DNA from: JBBSAT01 sp046351235
Lineage (GTDB): Bacteria; Myxococcota_A; Polyangia; Polyangiales; Sandaracinaceae
Reading direction: 5' to 3'
Assembly (NCBI GenBank): GCA_046351235.1
Contig: JAXLYV010000004.1
Location: forward strand, 747,799 to 811,798
DNA: 64,000 nucleotides
A model generated the notes under the pieces. The model had not been told where the DNA came from and made no database searches. It worked only from the letters and a program-made list of their open reading frames with translations. The stretch's first letter is position 1. Every line of letters starts with the position of its first letter. Shown here piece by piece: positions 16,581 through 25,392 of the stretch. The translations under genes were made by a program, and so were the position numbers.

Positions 16581-18098
16581 TCAGCGGCAGCCGTAGCCGG
16601 CGGCGGCGCTCCCCATGCACGTCAGCGATCCGGTGCACGCGGCCCCGCAGCACTCGGCGCTGGTGTGGGCCGTCATGACCTCGCAGCCGTTGGCCGCGTT
16701 CCCGTCGCAGTTCGCGTAGCCGGTGGCGCACGCCGTCCAGGTGCAGAAGCCCGAGGTCGAGCACGTGGCGTCCGTGACGTGCCCGAACGTGGCCGTGCAG
16801 TCCGCACAGCTCGCCCCGCACGCCGTGGCCGACCACGCCTCGCATCCGTTCGTGCGGTTGCCATCGCAGTCGCTGGCCCCGCTGGCGCACGACGTGTAGT
16901 CGCAGACCCCGCTCGCCGAGCAGAGCGGTCCCGTCGCCCGGGCGATGCGCGCGGTGCAGTCGAAGCACGACGCGCCGCAGTGGCTGGCGTCCATCGCATC
17001 GCAGCTCGTCAGCGGGTTGCTGGCCGCGAGCTGATAGCGCAGGCAGGCCGGGCTCGCGTCGACGCGGCGCACGCGGATCCAGATCTGGCTCGGCCAGGGC
17101 ACGTCACGCGTCGGGAGACAGCTCGCGGGGAGGCACCGGTCTTGGAACTCCCACACCGAGATCCCGAGCGAGGCCTCGGCGGCGCCGCACGAGGCAGCGA
17201 CGCCGCCGCTCGCACCCAGGCACGTGGAGAACACGTCGAGCACGTAGGCGCCGCCCTCGTTCAGCGAGAGCTCGACGCGGGGCGCCGTTCTCCCCGTCGG
17301 CAGCGCGACGGTGTGCCATGCGGAGTCTCCCGGCAGCAGGGCACCGATCGCCGACATCGCCCGCTCGCCGGCAACGACGGTGCCGGTGCCGATGGGCGAT
17401 GCGCTCGAGCACTCGAGGGAGCCCGCCGAGGCGCCGCATCCGGCGTCCCGCTCCACGTACGCGTCGTGCTCCATCGCGGCGTCCGCGGGCCCGAGCGCGT
17501 CCGGCCCCGCGTCCCGCGGCAGGTCGGAGTCGGACGCAGACCACGCATCGCGGCCGGCGTCGATCCCGGCGTCGCCTCCCACCACGCAGCGGTCGGAGAC
17601 GCACGTACCCTCGGGGCAGTCCGCATCCCGCACGCACTCGACGCAGACCCCTCGTGTCGTGCTGCAGACGAGACCCGACGCCGAGCACTCGCGATCCGAC
17701 GTGCAGGGCATCGGCCTCGCGACGCACGCGCTCGCCGAGCAGACCTGGTCGGGGCGACAGTCCGCGTCGACGACGCAATCGACGCAGATGCCGGCCGCCA
17801 GATCGCAGACCTGCCCCGGGCACATGCGGCTCGACGTGCAGCGGGTCACCGCCACGCAGGCGCTCGCTCGACAGACGCGATCGCTGGCGAGGCAGTCCGC
17901 ATCGACGACGCACTCGACGCAACGCCCGGCGCCCACGTCGCACACGAGGCCCGCCGGGCCGCACTCGCGCGAGGAGACGCAGGTCTCCGGGACGCTCACG
18001 GAGCTGGAGCACGCGGCCCCCCAGGTCATCGACGCGAGGCCGAGAGCCATCGCGCACGCACGCGCGCCACGCACACGAGAGCTCATCCGCCAGCCCAT
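16581..18098 (-). CDS. Cys-rich secreted lipoprotein with DxDC repeats
   Basis: A 505-residue lipoprotein with lipobox WGAAC. ATG 18098 has GAGGTGA nine bases upstream. The first ~165 residues hold four copies of a Cys module of the type CTSxRxC..G.VCD...G.CVECVVDADC. A DAG-rich linker (about 170-215) follows, then a beta domain (about 230-350), then three further Cys modules near the end, for example CDGNRTNGCEAW and CDGNAANGCEVM. It is a secreted, multi-disulfide surface protein typical of myxobacteria. The ligand is unknown. Confidence 0.8.
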   Translation of the reverse strand: MGWRMSSRVRGARACAMALGLASMTWGAACSSSVSVPETCVSSRECGPAGLVCDVGAGRCVECVVDADCLASDRVCRASACVAVTRCTSSRMCPGQVCDLAAGICVDCVVDADCRPDQVCSASACVARPMPCTSDRECSASGLVCSTTRGVCVECVRDADCPEGTCVSDRCVVGGDAGIDAGRDAWSASDSDLPRDAGPDALGPADAAMEHDAYVERDAGCGASAGSLECSSASPIGTGTVVAGERAMSAIGALLPGDSAWHTVALPTGRTAPRVELSLNEGGAYVLDVFSTCLGASGGVAASCGAAEASLGISVWEFQDRCLPASCLPTRDVPWPSQIWIRVRRVDASPACLRYQLAASNPLTSCDAMDASHCGASCFDCTARIARATGPLCSASGVCDYTSCASGASDCDGNRTNGCEAWSATACGASCADCTATFGHVTDATCSTSGFCTWTACATGYANCDGNAANGCEVMTAHTSAECCGAACTGSLTCMGSAAAGYGCR

Positions 18099-18208
18099 GA
18101 GCGACGCTCACCTCGGTCCACCCGCGCGTCAAGCGGGACGCCCCGATCCTCGCGTTTCGGTTTGTGACGAGGGCGTGGACGCGCGCGGCGTCCGAGGCGG
18201 GCGCGCCC

Positions 18209-19462
18209 TCAGGGTCGCGTCGCGCGCAGGCGCTCCAGCCGCTCCTCGAGCGCGCCGAGGGGAATCACGCCCTTGTAGACGAGCAGGCTCGCGCCGCCGT
18301 CGTCGGGAAGAACCTCTTCCGAGACGCGCAGGCGCTCGCTCGCGCAGAACACCGTGGGCGGAAGCAGGCCCGAGCGCGCGAGCTCGGCGCGCGCGAAGAC
18401 CGCGTCGCGCGACGAGAACCCCATCACCTCGACCTGCACGCGCGCGCCCGAAGCGTGCGTGAAGACGAGGTCCGGCACGAAGAGCGCGCGCCCCGCGACC
18501 TCGACCACGTCGGCGGCCGGCGCGGCACGCCAGCTCGCGTCGGCCCGCGCGTTCCAGCGGGCGAGGAGGCTCTCGGCGTCGGCGCCGAGCCTCGGCTCGA
18601 CCTCGTCCGCGCCCCCCGTGGCCTCGTCGCTCTTCACGACGAAGCGCAGCGGCAGCCGCTCCTTGCCCCACCGAACGTCGGCCGTGATCTCGTGCGGGCC
18701 GACGCTCGTGAGCACCGGCAGCGCGCGCGCGAGCGCGACGCCGTACTTCGTGGTCTGCGCGAAGAGATGGAAGGGGCCGTCGATGGTGATCCGCAGCCGC
18801 GATCCGTCGCGCACGATGGCGTGGAGCAAGCCGAGGAACTTGAGCTTCCGGAAGAGCGCGCGGGTGGCCGCCGCGTCGCGTGGCGCGACCGTCGCGACGA
18901 GCTGCGTCGCGCGGAGCAAGACCGCCTGCGGCTGGGCCGCTTCGTAGCGACGCACCAGCGCCTCCGGCCCGGCATCGAAGATCGCGCGCGAGGCGAAGCG
19001 CACGACGTGCTGCGACTTGAGGTCGGCGTAGAGCGCCCGCTCGATCGACTCCGCGGGCGCGCCGCGCTCGTGGGCGACGGCGGCGAGCAGCGCGTCGCGA
19101 TCGAAGCGCCCCTCGCGTCGCGCGCTGGCCGCTCGCGCGAACACTTCGCCGCGGAGCGCGGCGGGCTCGATCTCCGAGGAGACCTCGAACTCGAGCGCGT
19201 CCTCCACGAGCTTGGAGAGGCCCTGCTTCAGCTTGTCGTCGCGCGGCTCGACCTCGATCGCCTCGAGCGCGGCATCGAGCTCCTCGCGGCGCAGGCCCTC
19301 CGCGCTCTCCGCAGCACCGAGCACCGAAGCCGCGAGATCGACGGCCGCCTCGCGGCGCGCGCCGAGCGGCACCACGAAGAGCTGATCGCCCTTGCGGCGC
19401 GTGTGGACCAGGTCCGCGGTGAGCACGGCGCGCACCTTGAGGGCACGCGCCGCGCTCGGCAA
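18209..19462 (-). CDS. DUF790/Bax1-like putative nuclease
   Basis: 417 residues resembling Bax1 (DUF790, COG3372), a nuclease that partners the XPB helicase in archaea and some bacteria. The N-terminus has the family start VLTADLVHTRRKGDQLFVV. Near the C-terminus is the nuclease core FVPDLVFTHASGARVQVEVMGF, with Asp and Glu at the expected metal positions. It ends with a DDGGASLLVYKGVIPLGALEERL segment. No XPB-type helicase lies beside it in this window, although the family is usually adjacent to one. The start is TTG 19462; GTG 19435, much nearer the conserved domain, is a good alternative. Confidence 0.75.
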   Translation of the reverse strand: MPSAARALKVRAVLTADLVHTRRKGDQLFVVPLGARREAAVDLAASVLGAAESAEGLRREELDAALEAIEVEPRDDKLKQGLSKLVEDALEFEVSSEIEPAALRGEVFARAASARREGRFDRDALLAAVAHERGAPAESIERALYADLKSQHVVRFASRAIFDAGPEALVRRYEAAQPQAVLLRATQLVATVAPRDAAATRALFRKLKFLGLLHAIVRDGSRLRITIDGPFHLFAQTTKYGVALARALPVLTSVGPHEITADVRWGKERLPLRFVVKSDEATGGADEVEPRLGADAESLLARWNARADASWRAAPAADVVEVAGRALFVPDLVFTHASGARVQVEVMGFSSRDAVFARAELARSGLLPPTVFCASERLRVSEEVLPDDGGASLLVYKGVIPLGALEERLERLRATRP

Positions 19463-19463
19463 T

Positions 19464-19501
19464 CCCGGGAGGGCCCCCGCGGGGACCGATTCCCTCCCGG
19501 G
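19464..19501 (-). terminator. Stem-loop between VWA lipoprotein and DUF790 genes
   Basis: CCCGGGAGGG at 19464-19473 and CCCTCCCGGG at 19492-19501 are a perfect 10-bp inverted repeat with an 18-base loop that itself holds CCCCGCGGGG. It sits immediately 3' of the lipoprotein stop and 5' of the DUF790 start, so it may end or attenuate transcription between them. There is no U-tract. Confidence 0.5.
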
Positions 19502-19507
19502 GGCCTG

Positions 19508-21346
19508 CTACTCGCAGGTCGCGTTGAGGCACATCCCGTGGACGGCGTGCGGATCCATGCCCTCGGGAAGCCTCGCGCCGAAGAACTCGGCCGCCGTGCG
19601 ATCGTCGCAGAGCTCTCCCGCGACGCCCGCCACCGTGCACTCGGCGTCGATCGAGCAGGGCACGCCGCACGAGCGCGTGAAGGGATCGCAGACGAGCGGC
19701 GTCTGCTGATCGGGCGCGAGGCCCGCGGCGCAGGGGTCGGCGGCCGCCGCGGGATTGCAGAACGAGCCGATCGTGATCTCGCCGCTCTGGCCCGCCACGA
19801 CCTCGTCGCACGAGAGGCGCACGTCGGACCCGGACACGATCGTGACCCCCTGGAACGAGATCCGCTGGGCACGCCCGCCCTCGGCGTGGGGGCAGAGCTC
19901 GGCGACGTCGGGGCTCGCGTCGTCGTAGAACCAGCCTGGCGAGGTCCCGCCGATCTCGTCGCGCTGCAGCTGTCGCAGCGCACACACTTGGCGCAGCGCC
20001 ACCTGCCCGCCGATCTCGACGTTCTCCGTGCGCACGAGCCGGTAGGTTTCCGCGTCTCCGAGCGCGCTGCAGTGCGTGCGCTCGTCGGGCGCGCTGCCGA
20101 TCGCCGGCAAGATCTGCTCGACCTCGCACGAGACCTGCCCCTCGGCGTCCGGGTTCAGCGCGCGGGGCAAGCACGTCTCGCGGAGCGCGTCGCCGATGCG
20201 CTGGACGATCTGGTCGAGCGCGTCCTCGAACGTGTCGTCGCAGATCGACGAGACGCTCGCGCCCGCGCCCGCCATCCGCAGGTCGCGAGCGAGCTCCACC
20301 GCGCGCCGCCCGGGGTAGGCGCCTTCGGTCTGGAGCGGGCCGCGGCACGCCGCGAGCAGCCGGCCCTGCCGGCTCGGGTCCTCGCGCTCCTGCATCGCAT
20401 CGAGGCGGAGCACGTCGTCGGGGCTCAGCCCGGACGCCTCGACGGGCATCCCGACGATCGCGCCGAAGACGAGGTGCCCCGGCTCGGTCCGGAGCGCGAG
20501 CAGCCCGTCGACGTAGCGCTGGATGGGGTAGAGCTGCTGCGGGAACGCCAACCCCCGCAGGTTCAGGTTCACCGCGGCGTACGGAGCCGTGTCGGAGAAG
20601 AGATTCGGATCGCCCGTCGACGAGTCGTTCTCGTCGGAGATCAGGATGATCGCGAGCACCGAGTCGTCCCGCACGAGCCCGGCGTTCTCGTCCTCGGCGC
20701 CGCCGTGGCCGGTGCCGAACAGGAACGGAGGCGGCGAGTAGCCGGGGATCGTCCAGACCTGAGGCTGGCTGGGCGAGAGCGCCTTCAGCATCGACTCGAG
20801 CGGCTGCTCCTCGCCGCAGCCGGCGGTGCCGAGGTTGGCCGCGCATCCGACGTCCATGGCGAACGCCGCCGCGTCTCCGCCGCGATCGAACGAGAACACC
20901 GGGCCGCGCTGTGCGCCGGTGCACCGACTGCCGGCGGTGCGCAGCAAGCCGTCGTCGCCCACGCCGGTCGTGCACGACGTGACGTCCGTCGCGCTCGCGA
21001 CGCCCATGTCGGTCGACACGATGCCGACGTGGATGGTGCGCGCCGGATGGAAGTCGATGGTGCCGTCGAGCCCGAGATCGCCCGACGCGAGCGCCTCGAC
21101 GAGATGCGGGATCTGGTGGACCAGCTCGCTCTGCTCTTCCGTCATCGAGTTCGAGTCGTCGACGACGAAGAGGAGGTCGACGTCCTCGACCAGGATCGGA
21201 TGGAGCGTGTGCCCGACCGTCGCGCGCGTGCACGGCGCGACCGCGGCGAGCCGACGCTCGAAGCAGCCCGTGCTGGCGAGCAGCACGAGCGCGGCGACGA
21301 GCGTGGATCGGGGAACGAAGGGGCGAACGGCTCTCGAGCGATGCAT
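19508..21346 (-). CDS. VWA-like secreted lipoprotein
   Basis: 612 residues with signal peptide and lipobox ASTGC (Cys28). A von Willebrand A-type fold begins at VDLLFVVDDSNSM (about 57-68), where DxSxS at 63-67 is the MIDAS metal site. Later segments IHVGIVSTDMG and LAIILISDENDS fit the following strands. The rest is Cys-containing and beta-rich and ends with a Cys cluster (CDPFTRSCGVPCS and the final CLNATCE). It is probably a surface adhesin or binding protein. It lies upstream of the DUF790 gene on the same strand, but a strong hairpin separates them. Confidence 0.82.
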   Translation of the reverse strand: MHRSRAVRPFVPRSTLVAALVLLASTGCFERRLAAVAPCTRATVGHTLHPILVEDVDLLFVVDDSNSMTEEQSELVHQIPHLVEALASGDLGLDGTIDFHPARTIHVGIVSTDMGVASATDVTSCTTGVGDDGLLRTAGSRCTGAQRGPVFSFDRGGDAAAFAMDVGCAANLGTAGCGEEQPLESMLKALSPSQPQVWTIPGYSPPPFLFGTGHGGAEDENAGLVRDDSVLAIILISDENDSSTGDPNLFSDTAPYAAVNLNLRGLAFPQQLYPIQRYVDGLLALRTEPGHLVFGAIVGMPVEASGLSPDDVLRLDAMQEREDPSRQGRLLAACRGPLQTEGAYPGRRAVELARDLRMAGAGASVSSICDDTFEDALDQIVQRIGDALRETCLPRALNPDAEGQVSCEVEQILPAIGSAPDERTHCSALGDAETYRLVRTENVEIGGQVALRQVCALRQLQRDEIGGTSPGWFYDDASPDVAELCPHAEGGRAQRISFQGVTIVSGSDVRLSCDEVVAGQSGEITIGSFCNPAAAADPCAAGLAPDQQTPLVCDPFTRSCGVPCSIDAECTVAGVAGELCDDRTAAEFFGARLPEGMDPHAVHGMCLNATCE

Positions 21347-21524
21347 GGCGGCTTCCTCCTCGGATGAGCTCGCGTGGTGCAGCGCCCGCGCCGACGCATT
21401 CTCCGGCCGCGCGCGCGCGCGACGCTCTCAACCGCGTTGGCGGTGTGCAAACGACGAACGAGCCGCTGCGTTTTCCTCGACGGCTGGTCGCGCCCGCGGC
21501 CACTCCGGATCGGCCGCGGTGTCG

Positions 21525-22685
21525 TCAGGCCGCGTCTTCGAGCGACGGGCGCGAGGTGCGGCCGACGAGGAGCGCGCGCAGCCCGTCGACGTCGCGCAGC
21601 TCGTAGAAGATCGGCGGCACGGCGTCGCGCGCCGGCAGCAGGCCCGAGAGCGCGCCGGAGTCGCCGAGCGCCCGCGCCTCTTTCCCGTCGAGGATGAAGA
21701 ACGCGTGCGAGAGCCCGCGGAAGCCCGGGCGCGCCGCCACGTCGAAGACGCGCGCGCGATCGAGCGAGAGCTCGGTGCGACCACGGCGGATGAGCACGCG
21801 CTTGTCGGTCACGAGGTACTCGGTGTCGCGCCCCTCCGCGCGCGCGCGCGCCGTGCCCCACCACACGAGCACGCCGCCGACGACGCAGAGGAGGAGGAAC
21901 GTCGCCGCGAGCGCGAGGAACAGGAGCGTCCAGACGAGCGACCCCGGCGCGAGCCCGATCGCTTCGAGGCCGAGGAGGATCCGCCCCGCCGATCCCGCGT
22001 ACGCGACGGCGAGCACGACGATGACGAGGCCGAGCGCGGCGGTGCCGACGTCGCGCAGACCGAGCAGCGCGCCCTCGGGGCCCGCGCCCCAGAGCACGCG
22101 CTCTTCGAGGTCGAGGCGCTCCGCGAGCGGGATCTCCGCGTCGCTCGTGTGCTCGGCGAGCTCGGCGTCGCGGATGATCGCGAGCACGGCGTCGGGGCCG
22201 CGCACGTCGTGGAACACCACGCGCTGGCTGCGCGCGAGCGGGCCGAAGGGCACGGCCCGCACGAGCTCGAGGTGGCCGACACCCGGCACGCTGCGATGCC
22301 ATCGGATGCGCGCGAAGGAGATCGCGTCGCGATCGACCCAGCGAACGCTCTTGCCCCGCCGCCACACGATGCGGCGATCGGTGACCACGAACTCGCAGGG
22401 ATCGCGCACGTAGCGCGGCGCGAGCAGGGAGCCGATCGCGAGCACGACGGAGTAGCAGAGGACGAGCGCGCTCTGCTGCCAGCCGGGCAGCTCCGCCACC
22501 GCGAGCAAGCCCGTGAAGAGCGCGGCGACCACGCCCACGGCGATCGCGACGGCCGGGGTCACCACCCAGAATCCGTCGCGCGGAACGCCGCGCACGGGCG
22601 TCCCCGACCAGAGGACGACCTCGCTCGGCAGGAGCCGGAGGGCGGCTCGATCCAGCGGCGGCGCGTGCTCGTCGGGGCTGGACAT
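21525..22685 (-). CDS. Membrane protein with two bacterial PH-like domains
   Basis: 386 residues. ATG 22685 is chosen because AGGAG lies about 10 bases upstream; the frame extends further but without coding signs. The N-half has two membrane helices (about 40-60 and 68-90) followed by a PH-like domain containing EFVVTDRRIVWRRG and VRWVDRDAISFARIRW. The C-half repeats the plan, with helices at about 230-250 and 262-290, then YLVTDKRVLIRRG and LDRARVFDVAAR. The paired VTDxRvi motifs are the bPH (DUF304-type) signature. The function is unknown. It is divergent from the DUF2135 lipoprotein. Confidence 0.78.
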   Translation of the reverse strand: MSSPDEHAPPLDRAALRLLPSEVVLWSGTPVRGVPRDGFWVVTPAVAIAVGVVAALFTGLLAVAELPGWQQSALVLCYSVVLAIGSLLAPRYVRDPCEFVVTDRRIVWRRGKSVRWVDRDAISFARIRWHRSVPGVGHLELVRAVPFGPLARSQRVVFHDVRGPDAVLAIIRDAELAEHTSDAEIPLAERLDLEERVLWGAGPEGALLGLRDVGTAALGLVIVVLAVAYAGSAGRILLGLEAIGLAPGSLVWTLLFLALAATFLLLCVVGGVLVWWGTARARAEGRDTEYLVTDKRVLIRRGRTELSLDRARVFDVAARPGFRGLSHAFFILDGKEARALGDSGALSGLLPARDAVPPIFYELRDVDGLRALLVGRTSRPSLEDAA

Positions 22686-22780
22686 GTCCTCGTTCTCCTC
22701 AGGGTAATCCCGGGCGCGCCTCGGCGCTCGCCGGCTTTCTCGCGCCGGGCCGCGGCTCGCGACAGGATGGGGTGTTGCGC

Positions 22781-23509
22781 ATGGACACGAGCCGGACATC
22801 ACGGTCAGACGAGCACGGCCGCCGAGCGCGCTCGCATCACGGACACCTCGCGGCGGTGCTGGTTCCCTGGCTCGCGCTCGTGGGCGCGTGCGGCGGCGGC
22901 GCGAGAGAGACGGCGCCGCAGACGACGGCGCAGATCGCGATGCCGCGCACGATCGTGCACGTGGAGCCGGCCGTCGCGCCTCTTCCTCCGGGCGTCAGCG
23001 CCTCCAACGCCGGCCCCTGCACGCCCGCGAGCTCCGACGCGTGCAACGCGCTCGACGACGACTGCGACGGTCGCATCGACGAGGGCTGTGGCTGGGAGAG
23101 CGGGCCCATCCAGGTGACGCTCGCGTGGAGCTCGGGCGCCGATCTCGACCTCTACGTGACGGACCCTTCGGGATTCACGATCAGCTACCTCGATCGCGAC
23201 GCGCCGAGCGGCGCCCACCTCGACCACGACGCGCGCGGCGCGTGCATCCCGGGCGGGCAGAACATCGAGAACGTCCACTGGACCAGCGCGCCCCGCGGCG
23301 GCGACTACCACGTGGTCGTGCACTACTGGGGCGACTGCGGCGTGGCCGACTCCACGGACGCGCGGGTCACGGTGTCGGTGAGCGGCCGCATCGTGGGGAC
23401 CTACGCGCTCACGATCGAGCGCGGCCAGCGGCGCCACGTCGTCGACTTCACGATCCCGTCCGGGCCCGACGAGACGCCGGCCGATCAGGGCGAGGGCGAG
23501 AGCACGTGA
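22781..23509 (+). CDS. DUF2135 (YfaP-like) secreted protein with DxDCDG motif
   Basis: A 242-residue lipoprotein (PWLALVGACGGG lipobox). A short Cys segment ACNALDDDCDGRIDEGC (about 85-102) is the DDDCDGxxDE motif found in many myxobacterial surface proteins, sometimes annotated as metal-binding. It precedes a beta-sandwich domain (about 108-225) that begins VTLAWSSGADLDLYVTDPSG, the DUF2135/YfaP signature. ATG 22781 is preferred; GTG 22772 is possible. Its last 25 bases overlap the convergent gene below. Confidence 0.75.
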   Translation: MDTSRTSRSDEHGRRARSHHGHLAAVLVPWLALVGACGGGARETAPQTTAQIAMPRTIVHVEPAVAPLPPGVSASNAGPCTPASSDACNALDDDCDGRIDEGCGWESGPIQVTLAWSSGADLDLYVTDPSGFTISYLDRDAPSGAHLDHDARGACIPGGQNIENVHWTSAPRGGDYHVVVHYWGDCGVADSTDARVTVSVSGRIVGTYALTIERGQRRHVVDFTIPSGPDETPADQGEGEST

Positions 23510-24267
23510 TGGATGGCGACGGCGTGCGCCGGCGCCGGGCTGAACCGGAGCTGCGTGATGCGCGCCGAGAGGCAGCCGAGCGCGGGCGCGGCGACGACGC
23601 CCGTCGGTAGGCCGGCGCCCGTGAGCGCGAGCGCCCCGTCGGGCGCGAGCGTCACGTCGAGCGTCGCCGTGCCGGAGGGATCGGCGCCACCCGCCGTGAG
23701 GCAAGACCACATCGCCGCACGATCGCGATCGATCGCCGCATGCACCTGCGCCTCGACGCTGGTGGGCGCGGGCGGCGGCGGCGCGGGCGCACGGGGCGCG
23801 CGCGGCGCACGCGGCGCACGGGGCTCGCGGTGCCGCACGCTGACGCTCGCGCGGACGTCACGGCGCACTTCCATCTGCGCGAGGAGCGTGAGCTGGCGGC
23901 GCATCGCGAGCTCGATGCACTGCGAGACGGCGGCGTCGTCCGCCGGCGCATGGACCTCGACGTCGAGCACGTGCGAGGTGTGGATGCGCGCCGTCACGCG
24001 CGCGACGCCTTCGCGATGCGCGTCGGTCATGCACTGCTCGATCAGCGGCCGGAGCGAGCGCAGCATGGTGCCGAGGTCGGCCTGCGTGAGCACGGTCGGC
24101 GGATCCGGCGGCTGGACCCGCGCGACGGCCCCCATGCCCGACCCCTGCGGCGGCGCTTCCATGTCGGCAGCGACCGCCGCGCGCCGGGCGAGCGCCGTCC
24201 CCGGCACGAGCACCAGCGCCGAGAGGGCGAGCGAGCCGAGGAGCGTGAGGCGAGGCGCGTACGTCAT
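23485..24267 (-). CDS. Secreted protein with two AgmX-like repeats
   Basis: 260 residues with a signal peptide (LGSLALSALVLVPGTALA). Two similar domains of about 75 residues are seen. The first has IEQCM, VTARIHTSHVLDVEV and VSQCIELAM; the second has MWSCLT, LDVTLAPDGALALTG and LGCLSARITQLRFSP. This Cys-strand-strand-Cys-fp pattern resembles AgmX/PglI C-terminal domains. The repeats are joined by an RAPRAPRAP proline linker. The start is ATG 24267 with AAAGG upstream. The two-repeat reading is my inference from the alignment by eye. Confidence 0.65.
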   Translation of the reverse strand: MTYAPRLTLLGSLALSALVLVPGTALARRAAVAADMEAPPQGSGMGAVARVQPPDPPTVLTQADLGTMLRSLRPLIEQCMTDAHREGVARVTARIHTSHVLDVEVHAPADDAAVSQCIELAMRRQLTLLAQMEVRRDVRASVSVRHREPRAPRAPRAPRAPAPPPPAPTSVEAQVHAAIDRDRAAMWSCLTAGGADPSGTATLDVTLAPDGALALTGAGLPTGVVAAPALGCLSARITQLRFSPAPAHAVAIHHVLSPSP

Positions 24268-24322
24268 GACCTTTGGATGATGCCTCGCCCGCGTTCCTTG
24301 GACCATCGCGCTACGCCGCCGA

Positions 24323-24832
24323 TCACCGCTCCGGAATCGCCACGGCCGCCGGCGGGGCCTCGAACGCCTGCTCGTCGCAGTCGCGCTCCGTGCCGTCGCC
24401 GGAGATCACGTTCACGAAGTCGCCGTCCTCGTCGAGCGCGACCATCGGGTGGTGCCAGATGCCCGGGTGGTACGTGATGGCGCGCGCGCCCTCGACGACG
24501 AAGGCCGCGAGCGTTCCGAGATCCGGCGCATCGCCTCCCTGGGCCACGACGACGAGGTAGCGGCCGACGCGCATGGGGACGAACATCTGCGTGGAGAAGG
24601 GATGCCGCTCGAGCCAGCGAATCGGCAGCTCGGGGCCCTGGTGCGCGAGGCAACGGAAGAGCGACGCCGTGCAACGGGCCGCGGGGCGCGCGCTCTCGAG
24701 GATCGCGAGCGCGTCCCACGCCTGCGCGTTGCCGTGGTTGGCCGAGCGGGGCGCCGACGCGCGCGCCTCCACGATCGCTCCGTAGGGCGAATAGAGGCGG
24801 AGCTCGAGCGGGCGGGCGTCGATGCGGATCAC
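24323..24832 (-). CDS. allA: Ureidoglycolate lyase (AllA family)
   Basis: 169 residues, the usual length. The fold and motifs of AllA are visible: an N-terminal strand, EARASAPRSANHGNAQ, HPFSTQMFVPM (His near residue 80, matching the family's HxxxxQxFxPL), FVVEGARAITYHPGIWHHPM, and a DFVNVISGDGTERDC end. The enzyme converts ureidoglycolate to glyoxylate and urea in purine breakdown. No other allantoin genes are in the window, so it may serve another ureido substrate or an incomplete pathway. The start is GTG 24832. Confidence 0.85.
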   Translation of the reverse strand: MIRIDARPLELRLYSPYGAIVEARASAPRSANHGNAQAWDALAILESARPAARCTASLFRCLAHQGPELPIRWLERHPFSTQMFVPMRVGRYLVVVAQGGDAPDLGTLAAFVVEGARAITYHPGIWHHPMVALDEDGDFVNVISGDGTERDCDEQAFEAPPAAVAIPER

Positions 24833-24878
24833 GCCCGGGAGCTTACGCCGCCCGCATGCCCGCGTGCGACGCGTGCCG

Positions 24879-25355
24879 TCAGGCCGCGCGCTGTCGTGCG
24901 CCCACTTCGTGCAGGCGCTGCATGATCTCGTCGCGCCACGCCGTGTCCTGGTCGCCGATCAGGGTGGTGCGGGCCGTCGTCGGCGGCTCGAGCTGGATGC
25001 GCAGCCGCACCTCTTCGGCGAAGTCGCGCGCGTCGATGCGCACCGCGCCCGTGAAGTGCTCGAGCGTGGCGTTCACGAGCCCGCGGTGCTCGACGGGGAC
25101 GAGCGTGGCCGCGACCGCGTGCAGGACGTCGTGCACGTGATGCGTCTTCTCTCCGTAGCTGAGCGTGGCGTCGGCCGCCGAGGGGCGCCCGTAGAGATCG
25201 ACCACCCAGCCGTGCCGGATCAGCTCGCGATCCTTCACGACCTGGTTCGGCGCGATCTCGAACACGACCTGGTGGCGCTCGACGAGGCCCCGCAGATCGT
25301 GGTCGGCCACGCCGTGCGTGGTGGGATCGACGGGAAAGATCGAGTGGCGGCTCAT
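24879..25355 (-). CDS. Conserved-looking hypothetical protein
   Basis: 158 residues with no signal peptide and no membrane segment. Notable features are an LVERHQVVFEIAPNQV segment, an RHGWVVDLYGRP segment and a His/Asp-rich central stretch (GEKTHHVHDVLHAV), possibly metal-binding. I do not recognise the family. ATG 25355 has GGAGGAAGAGA upstream. It lies 46 bp upstream of allA and 37 bp downstream of the PPK2 gene, all on the same strand, so it is probably co-transcribed with them. That does not by itself give a function. Confidence 0.65.
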   Translation of the reverse strand: MSRHSIFPVDPTTHGVADHDLRGLVERHQVVFEIAPNQVVKDRELIRHGWVVDLYGRPSAADATLSYGEKTHHVHDVLHAVAATLVPVEHRGLVNATLEHFTGAVRIDARDFAEEVRLRIQLEPPTTARTTLIGDQDTAWRDEIMQRLHEVGARQRAA

Positions 25356-25392
25356 CGCTTCTCTTCCTCCGCGAGACGCTCGGTGGCCCCGC

